Assembly (NCBI GenBank): GCA_015183035.1
Contig: JACZZP010000003.1
Coordinates: 1,612,001-1,676,000 of the forward strand
DNA from: Meloidogyne chitwoodi
Taxonomy: Eukaryota > Nematoda > Chromadorea > Rhabditida > Meloidogynidae
Direction: 5' to 3'
Length of the DNA: 64,000 nt
Below, piece after piece: positions 1 through 12,175 of this stretch. The position numbers were made by a program, and so were the translations under genes. The first letter of the stretch is position 1. Every line of letters starts with the position of its first letter. The notes below the pieces were generated by a model that searched no databases, was not told where the DNA came from, and saw nothing but the letters and a program-made list of their open reading frames with translations.

Positions 1-1093
1 TTTAAAAAATGTGAAGCACAAGAAATTGTTTTATTTTGTTCATTAATTATAATTTGTTCTCCTGGGGATAATAAACGTCCACAATTAAAACAACGATGAC
101 AATTAATATGAAATATTATACCAGACTAGAAAAATTAAAATTTAAAATAATTAATTTATTTATTTTCACTTTTAATTTATAAACAAAATCATTAGATTTA
201 ATAGGATTATTACATCCAACACAAAAAGTTGTTAAATTTGAACAAAATTCACTAAAAATAAATAAATAATTTAAAATAATAATATTTTTTTTTAAATTTA
301 CTTAATATAATGCATAGCACAAAATAATCTTCCTTCTCTTTCAAAACATTTTTGTGGAGAAATTAAATTATTATTATTATTAAATATTAAAGAATTATTA
401 TTTAATAAAAGAGGACAATTACAAATAGAACAACAAGCACAATATTCATGTAAAAAACGTTCAGGGGAAATCTTTTTTTTTTAAATTAAAAGAAAAAAAT
501 AAATTTAAATTAAATTATAATATGTAAAAGTGAATAAAAAATAAATTAAATTATTAATGAATTATTTATAATTTTTTCAATTATGTGTAAACGATTTAAT
601 TTTTTAATAAAATAATTTTAAATAATAATTAAATATATTCTGATATTATAAATTTAAATTTATCACAGCTAAATTAACATTTAATTAATTAATTTAATTT
701 TTTTTTAATTTTAATAACAATTAATACTTTAATAAAAAAATAATAATAATTTTAATTTACCTGTGCTAAATGTTTATCCATTATAAGTTCACCACACTTT
801 GTACATTTATGGATATTATTATTATTAAAAGAAGAAGAAGAAGAAGAAGATTGATTATTACACTAAAAATATTTAATTAAAAATTATAATTTAATAAAAC
901 AAATAAATTAAATAAAATTTTAATAATTTTTAAAATAAATTTTTATAAAAAAGCTAATTAAACAATAAATTAAATTAATTAAAAAATTTAAATTTACTTT
1001 AATTATTAATAATTTTGTTTGTTTTCTTTTCAATTGTTTTTTATTTATTAAATTTTGATTATTTATTTTCTTCTTTTTTTGTATTACTAACAT
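1..1093 (-). CDS. mec-3: MEC-3-type LIM-homeodomain transcription factor, 5' part
   Basis: Exons: complement(join(<1..125,170..251,302..471,761..862,998..1093)), all in phase. After a basic 32-residue N-terminus and a Ser/Asn run, two LIM domains are visible. LIM1 has CTKC, HEYC, then C-x2-C and a final C-x2-H (FCAMH). LIM2 has CVGC, HINC-HRC-FNC and a final CASH. The stretches DFVYKLK and CGRLLSPGEQI match the second LIM domain of C. elegans MEC-3 closely and fit other LIM-HD classes less well. In C. elegans MEC-3 works with the POU factor UNC-86 to specify touch receptor neurons. The homeodomain should lie beyond the left edge. The start is the first ATG in frame before LIM1. The N-terminal exon is low complexity and less certain. 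Confidence 0.85.
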
Positions 1094-2038
1094 TTTATTT
1101 TATTTAGATTATTTAATTTTCTCAAAAATAATTAATTAATTAAATAAATAAAAAATAATTATTTTAAAAAATAAGTAAATTATTATAGACTTTTTATTTA
1201 AATTATGAAAAACAAAAAAAAAAACATTTTCTTTTAAAATTAATACAAAATGCATGAAATTTTTAAATAAAAATGTTGGATATAAATTCTAAATAAATAA
1301 ATATTTAAAAAATAATTTATTATTTTTTAAATTAATTTTATTTAAATATTTTTCCAATAAAATTCTAAAATACTTTGAATGTCCTAATTTAATATAAATT
1401 AATTATTATAGTATAAAATAATCTTAATTTTAATTAAAAAATATATTTTATTTATTAATAAATTTAAATAAAAAAATAAAATCAAAGAAATGTAAAAATC
1501 TTTTAATTTAAATATTTTTGGATTTGACAGATTTGGCTAAATATAATATTTAAAATAAAATATAATTTATATTTATTTATTTATTTATTAATATATACTT
1601 GTCAAATAATAAATAAATAAAATTTATTTATTTTTATTTTCTTGACATTTTTAAAATATTTAATATCTTCATTTTTTATTCACATTTATTTTCACTCATT
1701 TTATCCTTCAACAAAATAGCATGATATTGTAAATATATATTTATTTATAAATAATATTTTTAATTATTTTTAATAAAAATAATTAATTTAATACCTAAGA
1801 AATAATAAAATTAAATTTAAAAAATGATTATAAATTTATATTTTCAACATTAAAAAATAAAATAAATAAATATATTTATATTATATGTACATAAATATTT
1901 TAAATAAAAAATAATTCTTTTATTTATAAACAAAAAATAAAATTATTTAATTTTTTTTTAATTATTTTTTATTTATTTTTTTTTACAAAAATTAAAAAAG
2001 AAATATTTATTTTTAAATTAAAAAAATCTTTTTCTTTT
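1094..2038. other. AT-rich intergenic, mec-3 upstream region
   Basis: No coding exon was seen on either strand. It holds the presumed mec-3 promoter, including the ATGCAT site near 1250, and the 3' flank of the next gene. Confidence 0.6.
1250..1255. promoter_or_regulatory. ATGCAT palindrome upstream of mec-3
   Basis: AAAATGCATGAAAT lies about 155 bp upstream of the predicted mec-3 ATG. AATGCAT-type sites are bound by UNC-86/MEC-3 in C. elegans touch-cell promoters, including that of mec-3 itself. The site is seen; its function is inferred, and chance occurrence is possible in AT-rich DNA. Confidence 0.3.
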
Positions 2039-2631
2039 TTAAGCAACTGCCTGTATAATTTTTGTTATTTCTTCTCTTTTATTTAAAATAATAATTTCTT
2101 TAACAAATTTATTAATTATTAATTTATTATTTTCTTCTTCTTTTTCTTCATTTTCTTCTTCAATTGTTGGCATTGGTTCAAATGATAAATTACTAGATTG
2201 ACTAGAATATTGACGTTTATTATTATTATTATTATTTTTATTATTTGATTCTTTTGGAAATGTTTTTATATTTGACAAAAAAGGAATTTCTTAAAAAATA
2301 AAATTAATTTTTAATTAATTAATTAAATTTATTTTTTACCTTTAACATTAATTAATCGAATAAATTTTCCAAATAATTTTTTACTTAAACCACCACTACG
2401 TTTTATTAATTCTTCTTCTTCTTTTTTATTTTCTTCATTTTTTCTTTTTAAATTTTTTAATTTTAAATATTTTTGTTCATCTTCTTCTTCATTTAAAGAA
2501 TCAATAATTTCTGAAAAAAAAGATCCATAACGAACTTTTGGTAATTTTGAAGATATTTGTTTTTGTTGTTGTAATTTACTGCTAGTTGGAATACAACCAA
2601 TTGATGTTGATAAATTATTTGAATAAAACAT
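2039..2631 (-). CDS. small hypothetical protein, Glu/Lys/Asn-rich
   Basis: Two exons, complement(join(2039..2289,2340..2631)), give 180 residues with phase kept across a 50-bp intron (donor GTAAAAAA, acceptor TTTTTTAAG). I do not recognise the family. The protein is charged, with runs of Glu, Lys and Asn, a patch KKLFGKFIRLINVK before the splice, and no signal peptide or membrane segment. The C-terminus NKREEITKIIQAVA looks helical. The start is the first ATG of the long open frame. Both exons being open and in phase is the main support. It could instead be part of a larger gene or chance ORFs in AT-rich DNA. Confidence 0.5.
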
Positions 2632-5600
2632 TTTATTTATTTTAATATATAATCTCTAATTTAAATTAAAATATATTTTTATAAATTTATTTTTATTAGT
2701 TATTTTTGTATTGCTGGCAATTTTTTTTATTTCCTTGTGAATATATGTAATAATAAAAAATATATTTTCAAAATAAAAATTTTAGTTAAAAATTAATTAT
2801 TTATTTAAATTTTATTAATTTAAAATAAATAAATAAATATATTTATTTTTACAAAAAAATAAAATAAAAAATTATAAAAATATTTTAAAGGATTATAAAT
2901 AAATAAAATAATATTTATTTAATAAATATTATTTAAATATATTTATATAAAAATAGCTTATATAAAAAGAAAACTAAAAAAATATTATATTTTAATAAAT
3001 AAAAAAATAAATATTTAAAAAATGTTGTAATAATTATTTTTGTGTAGTTTGGTCTTTTTTACTTTTCTTATAGACTACAAATACTTGAAAATATTATTCT
3101 TTTGATAATAATAAAACTTTATTATTAAAATATATTTATTAATTGCCAACAAATATTTAAATAATTTTTTATTTAACAGACTAAAATTATTTAAAATAAA
3201 TAAAGTACAAAATAAATGGGAGAAGAGACATTTTTTATTTATTTATAAATAAAGGACTTTTTAAAAAAAGCTAAACAAGCAAATGAAAGGAAAAAAAGAG
3301 AAAATAAATTTGTACTATTTTATAAAATTAAATATATTTATTAAAAAATATTAAATAATTAATTTATTAAAAAAGTAATGATATAATTTTATATTTATTT
3401 TTATGTGTTTTGGGCACATGTGAGAATTTAAATATTTATTATTTTTTAACATTAAATAAATATTTTCACCTGCTCTTAATTTCTATTTTTGGATTTAAAT
3501 AAATAAATAAAATTAATTTATCTTTTAATTTTATTATTAAAATGACCTAAAATTTATTTTATTTATTTACTGATAAATTATTATTTTTTTATCAATGTTT
3601 CTAAACTCATGATGTTAATTTTAAAATAAAATTTAAAAATAAGAAAATGGCGCCAATATATTTTAATTAATTTATTTATTTTAGGAAAATAAATAAAAAA
3701 GAATGTTTTATTTAAATATCTATAAAAATAAATTAAATAAAAAAAGACTAAGGAACAAAAAAAAAGAAATGGGTGGGTTATATTTAAAATAATTAAAGAA
3801 AATAAAAATAGAAATATTATTTTTAATTAATTAAAGAAGCCAAAAAAATATAAAATTAAAAAGAATATTTTAAAATATTTAAATAAATAAATATATTTTT
3901 TTGATTATTAAATGAACACAATTAAGATTAAAAAATTAAAAAAGTTTTCTTTTATTATTTTATTTAATTTTTAAAATATATTATTTAATAAAATAAATTA
4001 TTTAAATAATTTATAAAAAAAATCTTTTTTTTAGATTTATGTAAATTATTTATTTGTAAAAGAAACCCTTAAAATTAATTTTAAAAAAAAAATAAAGGAA
4101 GTATATTTTTAATTTTAAGAAATTGAAAAAAAAAAATAAATTTTCTTTTGCAAAAGAAAAACCAAATTAATAAAATTAAAAAAAAATAAAATATTTTTCA
4201 CTAGTATATATTAAATAATATGAAAATAAATAAAAAATGATTAATTAATTAATTTAAAAATAAATAAATTTATTTATTTTTTATAAAGAAAAAATAAAAG
4301 TTAAAAAAAAAAAGGAAAGAAGAGAATGCTTAAAATAAATAAAATATTATTTTAAAATAAACTCTAATTTTTTATAATTTTTTTAAAATTTTGTGTGTAA
4401 AAATTGAGAAGAGTAGACAATTTTATTTAAAACGACAAAACTTTCGGCTTTTTTTCTTATTTTAGGAATATTTTGGAAAAAAGTCTTCCAAAATTAAATT
4501 ATTTTTTAAATTAATTTAATTTAATTAATTTGTTTTGTTTGAACAAAAAATAATAAATTAATTAAAATAAATTAATTAAAATAAATTAATTAAAATTAAA
4601 AGAAACGAAATAATGAACACAAGAAGAGAAAAGTATTTATATGTTAAAAAATAAAATTGTGCGCGTAAATTAAAAAGTAAAAAATTAAAAAAAAGGTGCA
4701 CTGAAACTAAATAAATAAATAATTCGTGGAAATAAAATAAAAATAAATAATTAAAAAAAATATTTTTTTAATTTAAAATCAATTATTATTTTTTAATAAA
4801 TAATTTTATTAAAAATTACTTATAATTTTTGTTTAATTAAAATAAGTAAAGTAACATTTATTAAAATAATGAATTTTAAAATTAAAATTTTTTTCAATTC
4901 AAAAAAATAAAAGAAATTAACTAGACTGTAAAATTAAAAAAATAATAATAAAACAATTGTTTATTAAAAATATAAATTAATAATAAATAAATAAATATAT
5001 AGTGCTTCTTTTAATTTATTTATATTCTCTCTTCTATATTTCCCACAAAGGATTGCTTTAATCTTTAATCCTTTTTTACCTTTTTTAAAAAATATAAATA
5101 TATTTATATTTACACGTCTTTTTTGTCTATGAATAAATTAAAGAAATATATATAAAATATTATTTTAAGTACAAAAATAATTTAATTTTAAATAAATTAT
5201 ATATTTTTTTAAGAAAAGCTTAAAAATATTAAAATTAAAAAAAAGACAATTTTCCAATTAATTATTTAATATTTTAATTAAAAATAAAATAAAAAAATAA
5301 AGTAATTAATATTTGTAAATATGCATATAATTAAAAAATATATGCAAAAAAATAAATGATGTAAATAAATATAAAAATAGAAATAAAAAAAAGAATTTTT
5401 TCTAATAAAATTGTTAAATAAAATTAAAAATAAATAAATAGAAAATTCCAAGATTATTATTTTTTTAATTTTCAATTAAATAAATGTTTTTAGTAAACAT
5501 GTTATTATTTAAATAAAATATTTTTTAAAATATAAAAACATTAATTGTGAAAACAATTTTTTTATAAATTGAAAATATATTTTTATTTAATTTATTAAAA

Positions 5601-6566
5601 AAGGAAATAACCAAAAATAGTTTTTTTTAATTAATCTTATTATATAAAAAATAAATAGAATTATATAGTAAATATATTTAAATTAATTGGATGGATTTTA
5701 TTAAATAAAATAATATAACAATAAATATAATATTTAAATTAAAAATATATTTTAAATATTATTTAGATAATATTTAAAATATGTATATTTAAAAAAATAG
5801 TTAAGAAATAGTGGTTAATTATATAAAAATTTAAAAAGAAAATATAAATATTTATAAAAATAATTAAATATTTAATTTTAAATAAATATTAAAATTTAAA
5901 AAATAAAATTAAATTGTAAATTAATTATTTTTAAAATCAAATTAAAAATTAAATTAAACAAATAGTCTCATATTACTTCTTTTTAAAAAAATTTAATTTA
6001 TTACAATTTATGTTATCATTAAAATAAATTTTAAATTTATAATATAATTAAAATTTAATAAAAAAATGTTAAATTAATTAAATAAAATTTTAAATTTTAA
6101 TTTAATTATCATATGAATTGACTAGAAAATACAAACAATATAATTTATATTTTAAGTACATAATTAGTAATCTCATAAAATTAAAAGACTAATTATAATT
6201 AAATAATTTTTATTTATCATTATTTTATTTAAAAGATTTCTTCAAATAAATATTTTAATAATTAATTTTAAGCCTGTCGTTTTTTAAAAGATAAAATGCC
6301 ATTCCTATTAAAAAAGGAATTTTTTATATTAAATATTATATAAATGGAAAAAAAATAAAAATTAAAGAGTAAATTACAAGGAAATTTAAATATTTTGGAA
6401 AAATAATAAAAAATAAAATTTTTAATATTTTATTTAAAAATTTATTTTCCAATTTTCCCTATCAATTGTTAAATTATAGAATAGTACTTTACCCATAAAA
6501 TTAAAATAAGATTATATCTATTTTTATTTTATTAAAAAATATATAAATTTTTTTCAATTAAAAAAA
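2632..6566. other. 3.9-kb AT-rich gene desert
   Basis: Almost entirely A/T with homopolymer runs and TTTATT/AATAAA-like strings on both strands. The longest frame, 5278..5475 (-), is a Phe/Ile/Tyr-rich artefact of composition. A TGGCGCCA palindrome occurs near 3650. Nothing else could be supported. Confidence 0.6.
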
Positions 6567-7631
6567 TCAAAAACTTTTGCGACTTTTCTTCTTTGGAATA
6601 TTCTGAAATTCTCCCTCTTCATTTCCAATAATTTTAATATCATCATCGCTGTCTGAAAGCACAGTAATTTCAGAAGAATCATTTTGATTATTTTCCTTAT
6701 TAATTGAAGATTGAGAAAACTAGAATTAAATTTAAAAATACTTTAATGATTTTCTCATATTTAAAAAATGAACTCAAACTTAATAGAAATAATTAAATTA
6801 ATAAAAGTATTTATAATAAAGAAATCTATGGTGTTTATTGCGTTCATTCCATAAGCCATTTTCCATTCTATATTCGAATTCAAGGGGTCCAACTCTTACA
6901 TATATTAGTAAAGAGAATATACAAATCAGAAGTGGTTTATGGAGTGAACTCAATAAGAAAACCAAAATTTATATAAAATAGTTATATATTTAATTCGCCA
7001 ATTTTAGTAAAAAATATATAATAAATTTAATCTAATAGCAAAATTTAAAATAATACCCTGACTTTAGAAAAAATTTTGGCATTTTTGGATATCTTATTAA
7101 GATTTATTGTCCGAATTTCTTTAATTCTTTTAAGGAAATAAATTTAAAAAAATTAACCTCATTTGAATTAGATGAAGATTGAACATCAGAATTTAAATCA
7201 AATAAAGCATTCTTAACAAAACGTTTAACAGTTTTTCCATCATATTTTGGCCGCTTTTCTAAATCTTCATATTGTTTTAATTTTGACATATATTCTTTGG
7301 TTCTTTTCTAAATACAAATATTAATTTAATAAATATTTTATTTAAAAAAACTAATTCAACAGAAAGTTCAATATCTTGACTTGGATCTTTTCCTTTACAA
7401 TGTAAATATGCCCAATAAAGAGAATTAACAGCAAAAAGAGTAGCTAATTCAGATTTTGCTTTATCCAAATTAGAAGTCTAAAAAATTAAAATAAATTATT
7501 TACAAATTAAAAACCTGTTCTGATTGTTGAGTTTGTATATTAAAATGATCATCAAGAGCATCTTCAAATGAAGTTAAAGCTTTATCAAAATCAGACAATT
7601 TTTTGACTATATCTTCAGGAATTTGTTGCAT
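6567..7631 (-). CDS. C1D / Rrp47-like exosome cofactor
   Basis: Five exons, complement(join(6567..6719,7057..7092,7158..7307,7352..7477,7515..7631)), 193 residues. The first 130 or so match the Sas10/C1D fold: an N-terminal helix, LDKAKSELATLFAVNSLYWAYL (compare human [22 protein letters not shown]), then EYMSKLKQ and KTVKRFVKNALF (human ASRFVKNALW). C1D family proteins bind structured RNA and work with Rrp6/Mtr4 of the nuclear exosome in rRNA processing; they also bind DNA. The C-terminal exon adds an acidic stretch, ITVLSDSDDDIKII, which looks like a SUMO-interacting motif, and ends KKKSRKSF. The 36-bp exon 4 rests on phase and basic character only. Its neighbours are unrelated. Confidence 0.88.
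6829..6963. repeat. long imperfect inverted repeat (hairpin) in a C1D intron
   Basis: About 55 bp from 6829 (core CATTCCATAAGCCA) pairs with 6905..6963 (core TGGTTTATGGAGTG) around a short spacer. It lies wholly inside the intron 6720..7056. It could be a foldback MITE or a small-RNA hairpin; no target-site duplication was identified. Confidence 0.55.
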
Positions 7632-8011
7632 TTTAGTAAAAATAAACTTTTAAATTTTTTAAAAAGTTTAATAAAATTTGTGTAGTCTCACCTAATTTAT
7701 ATAATCTCTTGTTTTTTCTCTTTCTATAATTGATCATGTCATTAAACAAAATGCATAAAGAGCAAAATGACTAAAGGTAAAATCTGATAAAAGACCAAAA
7801 GACAAATTGCCAAAAAATGTAAACGGTCAAAATTAGATATCAAAATGGCAACAATGAACAGAAAAATGAAAAGCAGATATATTTTACTTTACTGTTTTTA
7901 ATTAAAAATTTAAGATTTTTTTATAACCATTTTGAAAAGAAAGTTAATAATATTTTATTTATTATATTATTTATTATTTTATTATTAAACGTTTATGCCA
8001 TAATTTAATTA
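7632..8011. other. intergenic spacer
   Basis: AT-rich spacer between the 3' end of the small Cys-peptide gene and the start of C1D. It presumably holds the C1D promoter. No coding or RNA gene was seen. Confidence 0.5.
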
Positions 8012-8525
8012 TTAGTAATTAATATGTCTCATTAATCTTAATCTTTCTTTACATATACAACTGTAATAAAAAAAATAAAATTTAAAGTTTTCAATTAATT
8101 AAATATTTAACCAAATCATTCCTGTTGCAGTGAACATACATAACATTTCTTTATTTTTATAATCACTACAATCAATTAAATCTTTATGTTCACAATTAGC
8201 TAAAAATTATATTTTAATTTTTTATTTACCTATTTTAGTACTAACCCATTTCAATAAGAACATTTGATATAGAGGAATGCCTTTTATTTTTTTTCAAAAA
8301 ATTTCTTCGTTCTCTTTTTCTAATTTTTAATTTTATTTTTTTAAAATAATTAGAAGAATTATTTATATTATTTTGAATTATTAATTTATTATTTCTAATT
8401 TAATAAATTAATTTTTAAATTAATTTACTAATAAACCTATTATAATAATGTTTGTCAAGTTTTGGTGCCAAATATTCATTAATTATTAAAAATAAAATAA
8501 TTAAAAATTGAAGAATATAAAACAT
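8012..8525 (-). CDS. small secreted cysteine-containing peptide precursor, unknown
   Basis: Four exons, complement(join(8012..8060,8112..8199,8246..8394,8437..8525)), 124 residues, all phases consistent. It starts with a hydrophobic signal peptide (MFYILQFLIILFLIINEYLA). A basic linker follows with several dibasic sites (RKRERR, KKNKRH). The C-terminal 55 residues carry six Cys in the pattern C-x6-C-x9-C-x8-CC-x-C, ending CKERLRLMRHINY. This looks like a processed prohormone or a secreted effector, but I do not recognise the family and it is not a ShK domain. The last intron creates the CC pair; reading through it would end the protein four codons later without them. It lies about 400 bp downstream of bcc-1 on the same strand. 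Confidence 0.5.
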
Positions 8526-8928
8526 TTGATTAATTAATATTATTTAAATTATTATAAAATATTTAAAATTACTATATATTAATTTATTTTTAGTTTTATA
8601 ATTTATTTAATATTTTTTTAAATTTTTTATTATTAAAAAAGGCTTTTTATTATTATTTTTCTCGGGAATCAAGAAAGTTTCTTAACATTTTTGTTGTGTA
8701 ACTCATTAAAAATTTTATTCTCGCATATTTTTTGTAATGTGAATTTTGTAAAGTTAATATTTGCAAAAAGAAATTATTTAAGAAAATAATAATTTTTGTT
8801 TCTTTTCTTTTTTTAATAAATAATTAATTAATAATTTAAATAAATTTATTTATTTTTAAAAATTAAATATCTAAATTAAATTAAAAAAGAAAAGTTTAAA
8901 AAAATTAATTTCTATTATTTTTATAATA
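8526..8928. other. intergenic spacer
   Basis: AT-rich region between the stop of bcc-1 and the start of the small Cys-peptide gene, both on the minus strand. No other gene was seen. Confidence 0.5.
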
Positions 8929-11900
8929 TTAAAGTGAGTAAATTCCATAAAGATTAGCTGATTCACGTAATTCTAAAAAATATAAAAAATAATATTTTAT
9001 ATATTTATTTTACTTGTTATTGCATGCATTATTTTCTTTCGAGCACCTAATTTAGAAATTCCAAGATTATTTAATAAACATTGTTCATCTAATAATAAAA
9101 ATGCCTTAAATATTTATTTTATTTTTATTTTTTAAAATAAAAGTACCTGCATATCAATTTCTTGTTCATTAAATAATTTAATATATTCAGATAACCCTAA
9201 TTGTTTTAATATAATTGATGGCTCAATTAATATACGAATATCCCATTTAGGTGAAATTGGAGGAATATTAGATTGTTTATTATTATTTTCATTATTATTA
9301 TTATTTATTTTAAAAAGACAATAATTTCCAGCAGACATTGTAAATTCTTAAAAATTAATTAAAAATAATAAAAAAAGAATTACTTTCACTACTAGCTTGT
9401 AAAGCTGCTACTCTTGGATGAACTAATGCTGTTGCCTTTTTTATTTCTATTTTTGTATTATTATTTTGTTTTTTATTATTATTAATTTCTTCTTCTTCTT
9501 TTTCTTCTTCCTTATTATTATTAGATAATTCTGAAGAACAAGTTTGTTGTAGAGAAATATTTTTATTAAAAATAATATTAGTTGAAAATTTCTAAAAAAT
9601 TAAAAATATGATTTATATAAGCTACTTAAATATTTAAATGTTTTTTTTTAATTAAAAAAACCTTTTCTTCTTTAATATTTTCTTCTTCTTTATTTCCTCT
9701 TCCAACAATTGGCCTTCCTTTTAATTTTTTATTTTCTTCTTCATTTTGTTGCCAAATATTTTTTTTTGAATTATTATTACGAAATAATTCAGTTGGTAAT
9801 GAATTACTAAAACCATAAATAGCAAAAATATCATTATTAGAATTAATTAATGATTGTTGATTTAATTTATTATTTTCTTGAAATGTATTACCAAAAATTG
9901 CTAAAATATATTTTTTTAATAATTATTTTATTTATTTTTAAATACATTGACTAGTTATTGCTGCATTTCTTAAATGTAAACGTTCATAATCCAAAATTTT
10001 ACGAAACTCTCCTTTTTGTAAATTAACACTTTTTGCCCCAGCTAATAAACCAGCTGCAATTGGTGATTCCTAAAATAATAATTTAATTAATTATTAATTA
10101 AAAAATAATTAATTAAAATTACTTGAGGATCTGGTGATTTAGGTTCTTCATTTTCTACAATTTTATTACAATTTAATTTATTATTTTCTATCCAATTATT
10201 ATTATTATTTAATTCTAATTTATTTTTATTAGTTTGTTGTATAATAATATTATTATTTTCATTAATTGAAAGTGATAAAATAGATGAAGAAGGTAATGGA
10301 AGTTGTTGATCTGCTTAAAATTTAATTTTTAAAAATTAAAAAAAAAAGAACTTATCAAAAGACTTTCACGGCATAAACTACGCATTAATGCTGCTTTATC
10401 ATTATCTTGAGGAAATTGTTCATTTTCTTTAAATTTTTCAGAAAATTCTTTTTTATTTAAATCATTTAATTGAAGAAGACGATTTCTAGCCAAATAAGCA
10501 TTAAATAAATTAGCCTATAAATTATTTAATTTTAATTTAAATAAATATATTTAAAATAACTTCATATGTAGTAATTATATATTCTTTTTCACAATTATTA
10601 TTATTTAAATTTATTCCTTCTTTTTCATTTATTTTAGGTGTTATTTTACGTTTTCTTTTTTCAAATATTTGTAAATCTAATTCACTTTCTAATATTCTCA
10701 AAAAAGAATTTGATTGATTTGTTAATTTATTTGCTTTTTCAAATTGTAAAATTACAGGCAAAAGACCCTTTAAAAATTCAAAAAAAAAAAATAATTTTTA
10801 AATTTTTACTGTTATAAATTTTCTTGCAACAAAAATTCCTTCAATTTGTCCAGATATTAATAAACCTTGAGAATTTAATTGAATTTGTGTATTTGTTCTT
10901 TTTTAATAAATAAATATAATTAAATTAATTAATTATACCTAAAAGCAATCCATCTAATAGAATTTAAAGAAGGAAATGCTGAAGATCTAATTTCAAATTG
11001 TGAATAGCAAAAAAGTTCTTCTCCTGTTGGCTATATTAAAAAATAAAAAAATATTAAAAATTATTATTATTTTTTAAAAACAAAAATTCCAATTAATTGA
11101 CATATTCTTCCAAATACTTTAAGCATTTCTAATTCATTTTTAGTATTTGAACGCATAATAAAATGTAATGAACCAAAATTAGTATTTTGAGTAAATTGAA
11201 TAGATAAATCATTATTATTATTACAAGGGAGATGACGTTGTAAATTAACTTTTTTTTAAATAAAAATATTTTAAATAAATAAATATAAAATAATAATTAT
11301 TTAAATTATTTAAAATATAAACCAGGATCTAATCTAGGTTGAATAGAATGAAGACTGCGAGACAATGACAATTGTATATTTACAGAAATTGTTAAAGGAA
11401 CACTTGCCTAAAAATTAAAAATAATATTTTTAAAAATATTATTTTTTACCCTAAGCATTTCTCTAGCTTTTTCAACATCTTTAATAAATCCAGAAATTGA
11501 TACTTGATCATTTTTTGAATTAGGTAATATTATTGGAGTTAATATCTAAATAAATATTTATTTTATAAAATTAAAAAAAAAACTTTATTAGAATCTGGAA
11601 AATGTATATGACAACCAGTATCTCTCATTATCTTTTTTTAAATTAAATATTTATTTTTTTTTTTAATTATAAAAATACTTGTTGAGTATTTCTTCCTAAT
11701 CTTCCAATTATTTGTGAATGAAGACAATGGCTTATTTCCATTTTTAATGTTACTTTTTCTTTCTTTTTTTTTTTAAATAAATAATATTATTATTTATTTA
11801 TTTTTTACCTTAATTCTTAACTTTTCTTCAATAAGTTTTGTAGCATTTTGAATATTTAAAGAATTATTACCAATTAATTTTATAATAACATCTTTAAATT

Positions 11901-12175
11901 AAAATAATATTTATTTATTAAAAAATACCTTTTTTTGTTTTTGCTTTAATTTTTAATCTTGAAGGCCAACAAACTTTAACTCCAGTTATTTGTTCAATTC
12001 GATTAAAAAATGATTCAGCATTTTCTCCTAATATTTCACCTAAAAATTAATTTAAAAAATAAAAATAATTATTTATTTTACCTGTTATCATTTCCTCTAA
12101 TCTTCTTCTGTCAACTTGTATTTTAAATTCAGTCATGGATTGCTTTGATAATAATATTTCTGAATTAATATCCAT
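8929..12175 (-). CDS. bcc-1: Bicaudal-C family RNA-binding protein (KH + SAM)
   Basis: Nineteen exons, complement(join(8929..8972,9014..9104,9147..9346,9384..9591,9662..9900,9946..10069,10123..10313,10352..10514,10561..10767,10810..10897,10939..11030,11082..11248,11323..11407,11450..11545,11584..11631,11679..11762,11809..11891,11929..12039,12082..12175)), 804 residues, every phase consistent. Residues 15-96 are the degenerate first KH (VCWPSRLKIKAKTKKDV). The second KH, 97-172, has a GRLG loop and GCHIHFPDSNK. A SAM domain lies at about 730-790 (WDIRILIEP, LGLSEYIKLF, LGISKLGARKKI). Bicaudal-C proteins bind mRNAs, recruit deadenylase and polymerise through the SAM domain. The SAM domain argues for BCC-1 rather than the worm paralogue GLD-3. 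The middle is an Asn/Glu-rich linker. All 18 acceptors are TAG or AAG. Confidence 0.93.

Noticed and set aside
5278..5475. 65-codon minus-strand frame, Phe/Ile/Tyr-rich
   Set aside because: Pure composition artefact in AT-rich DNA; no start context, no neighbouring exons, no recognisable motif.
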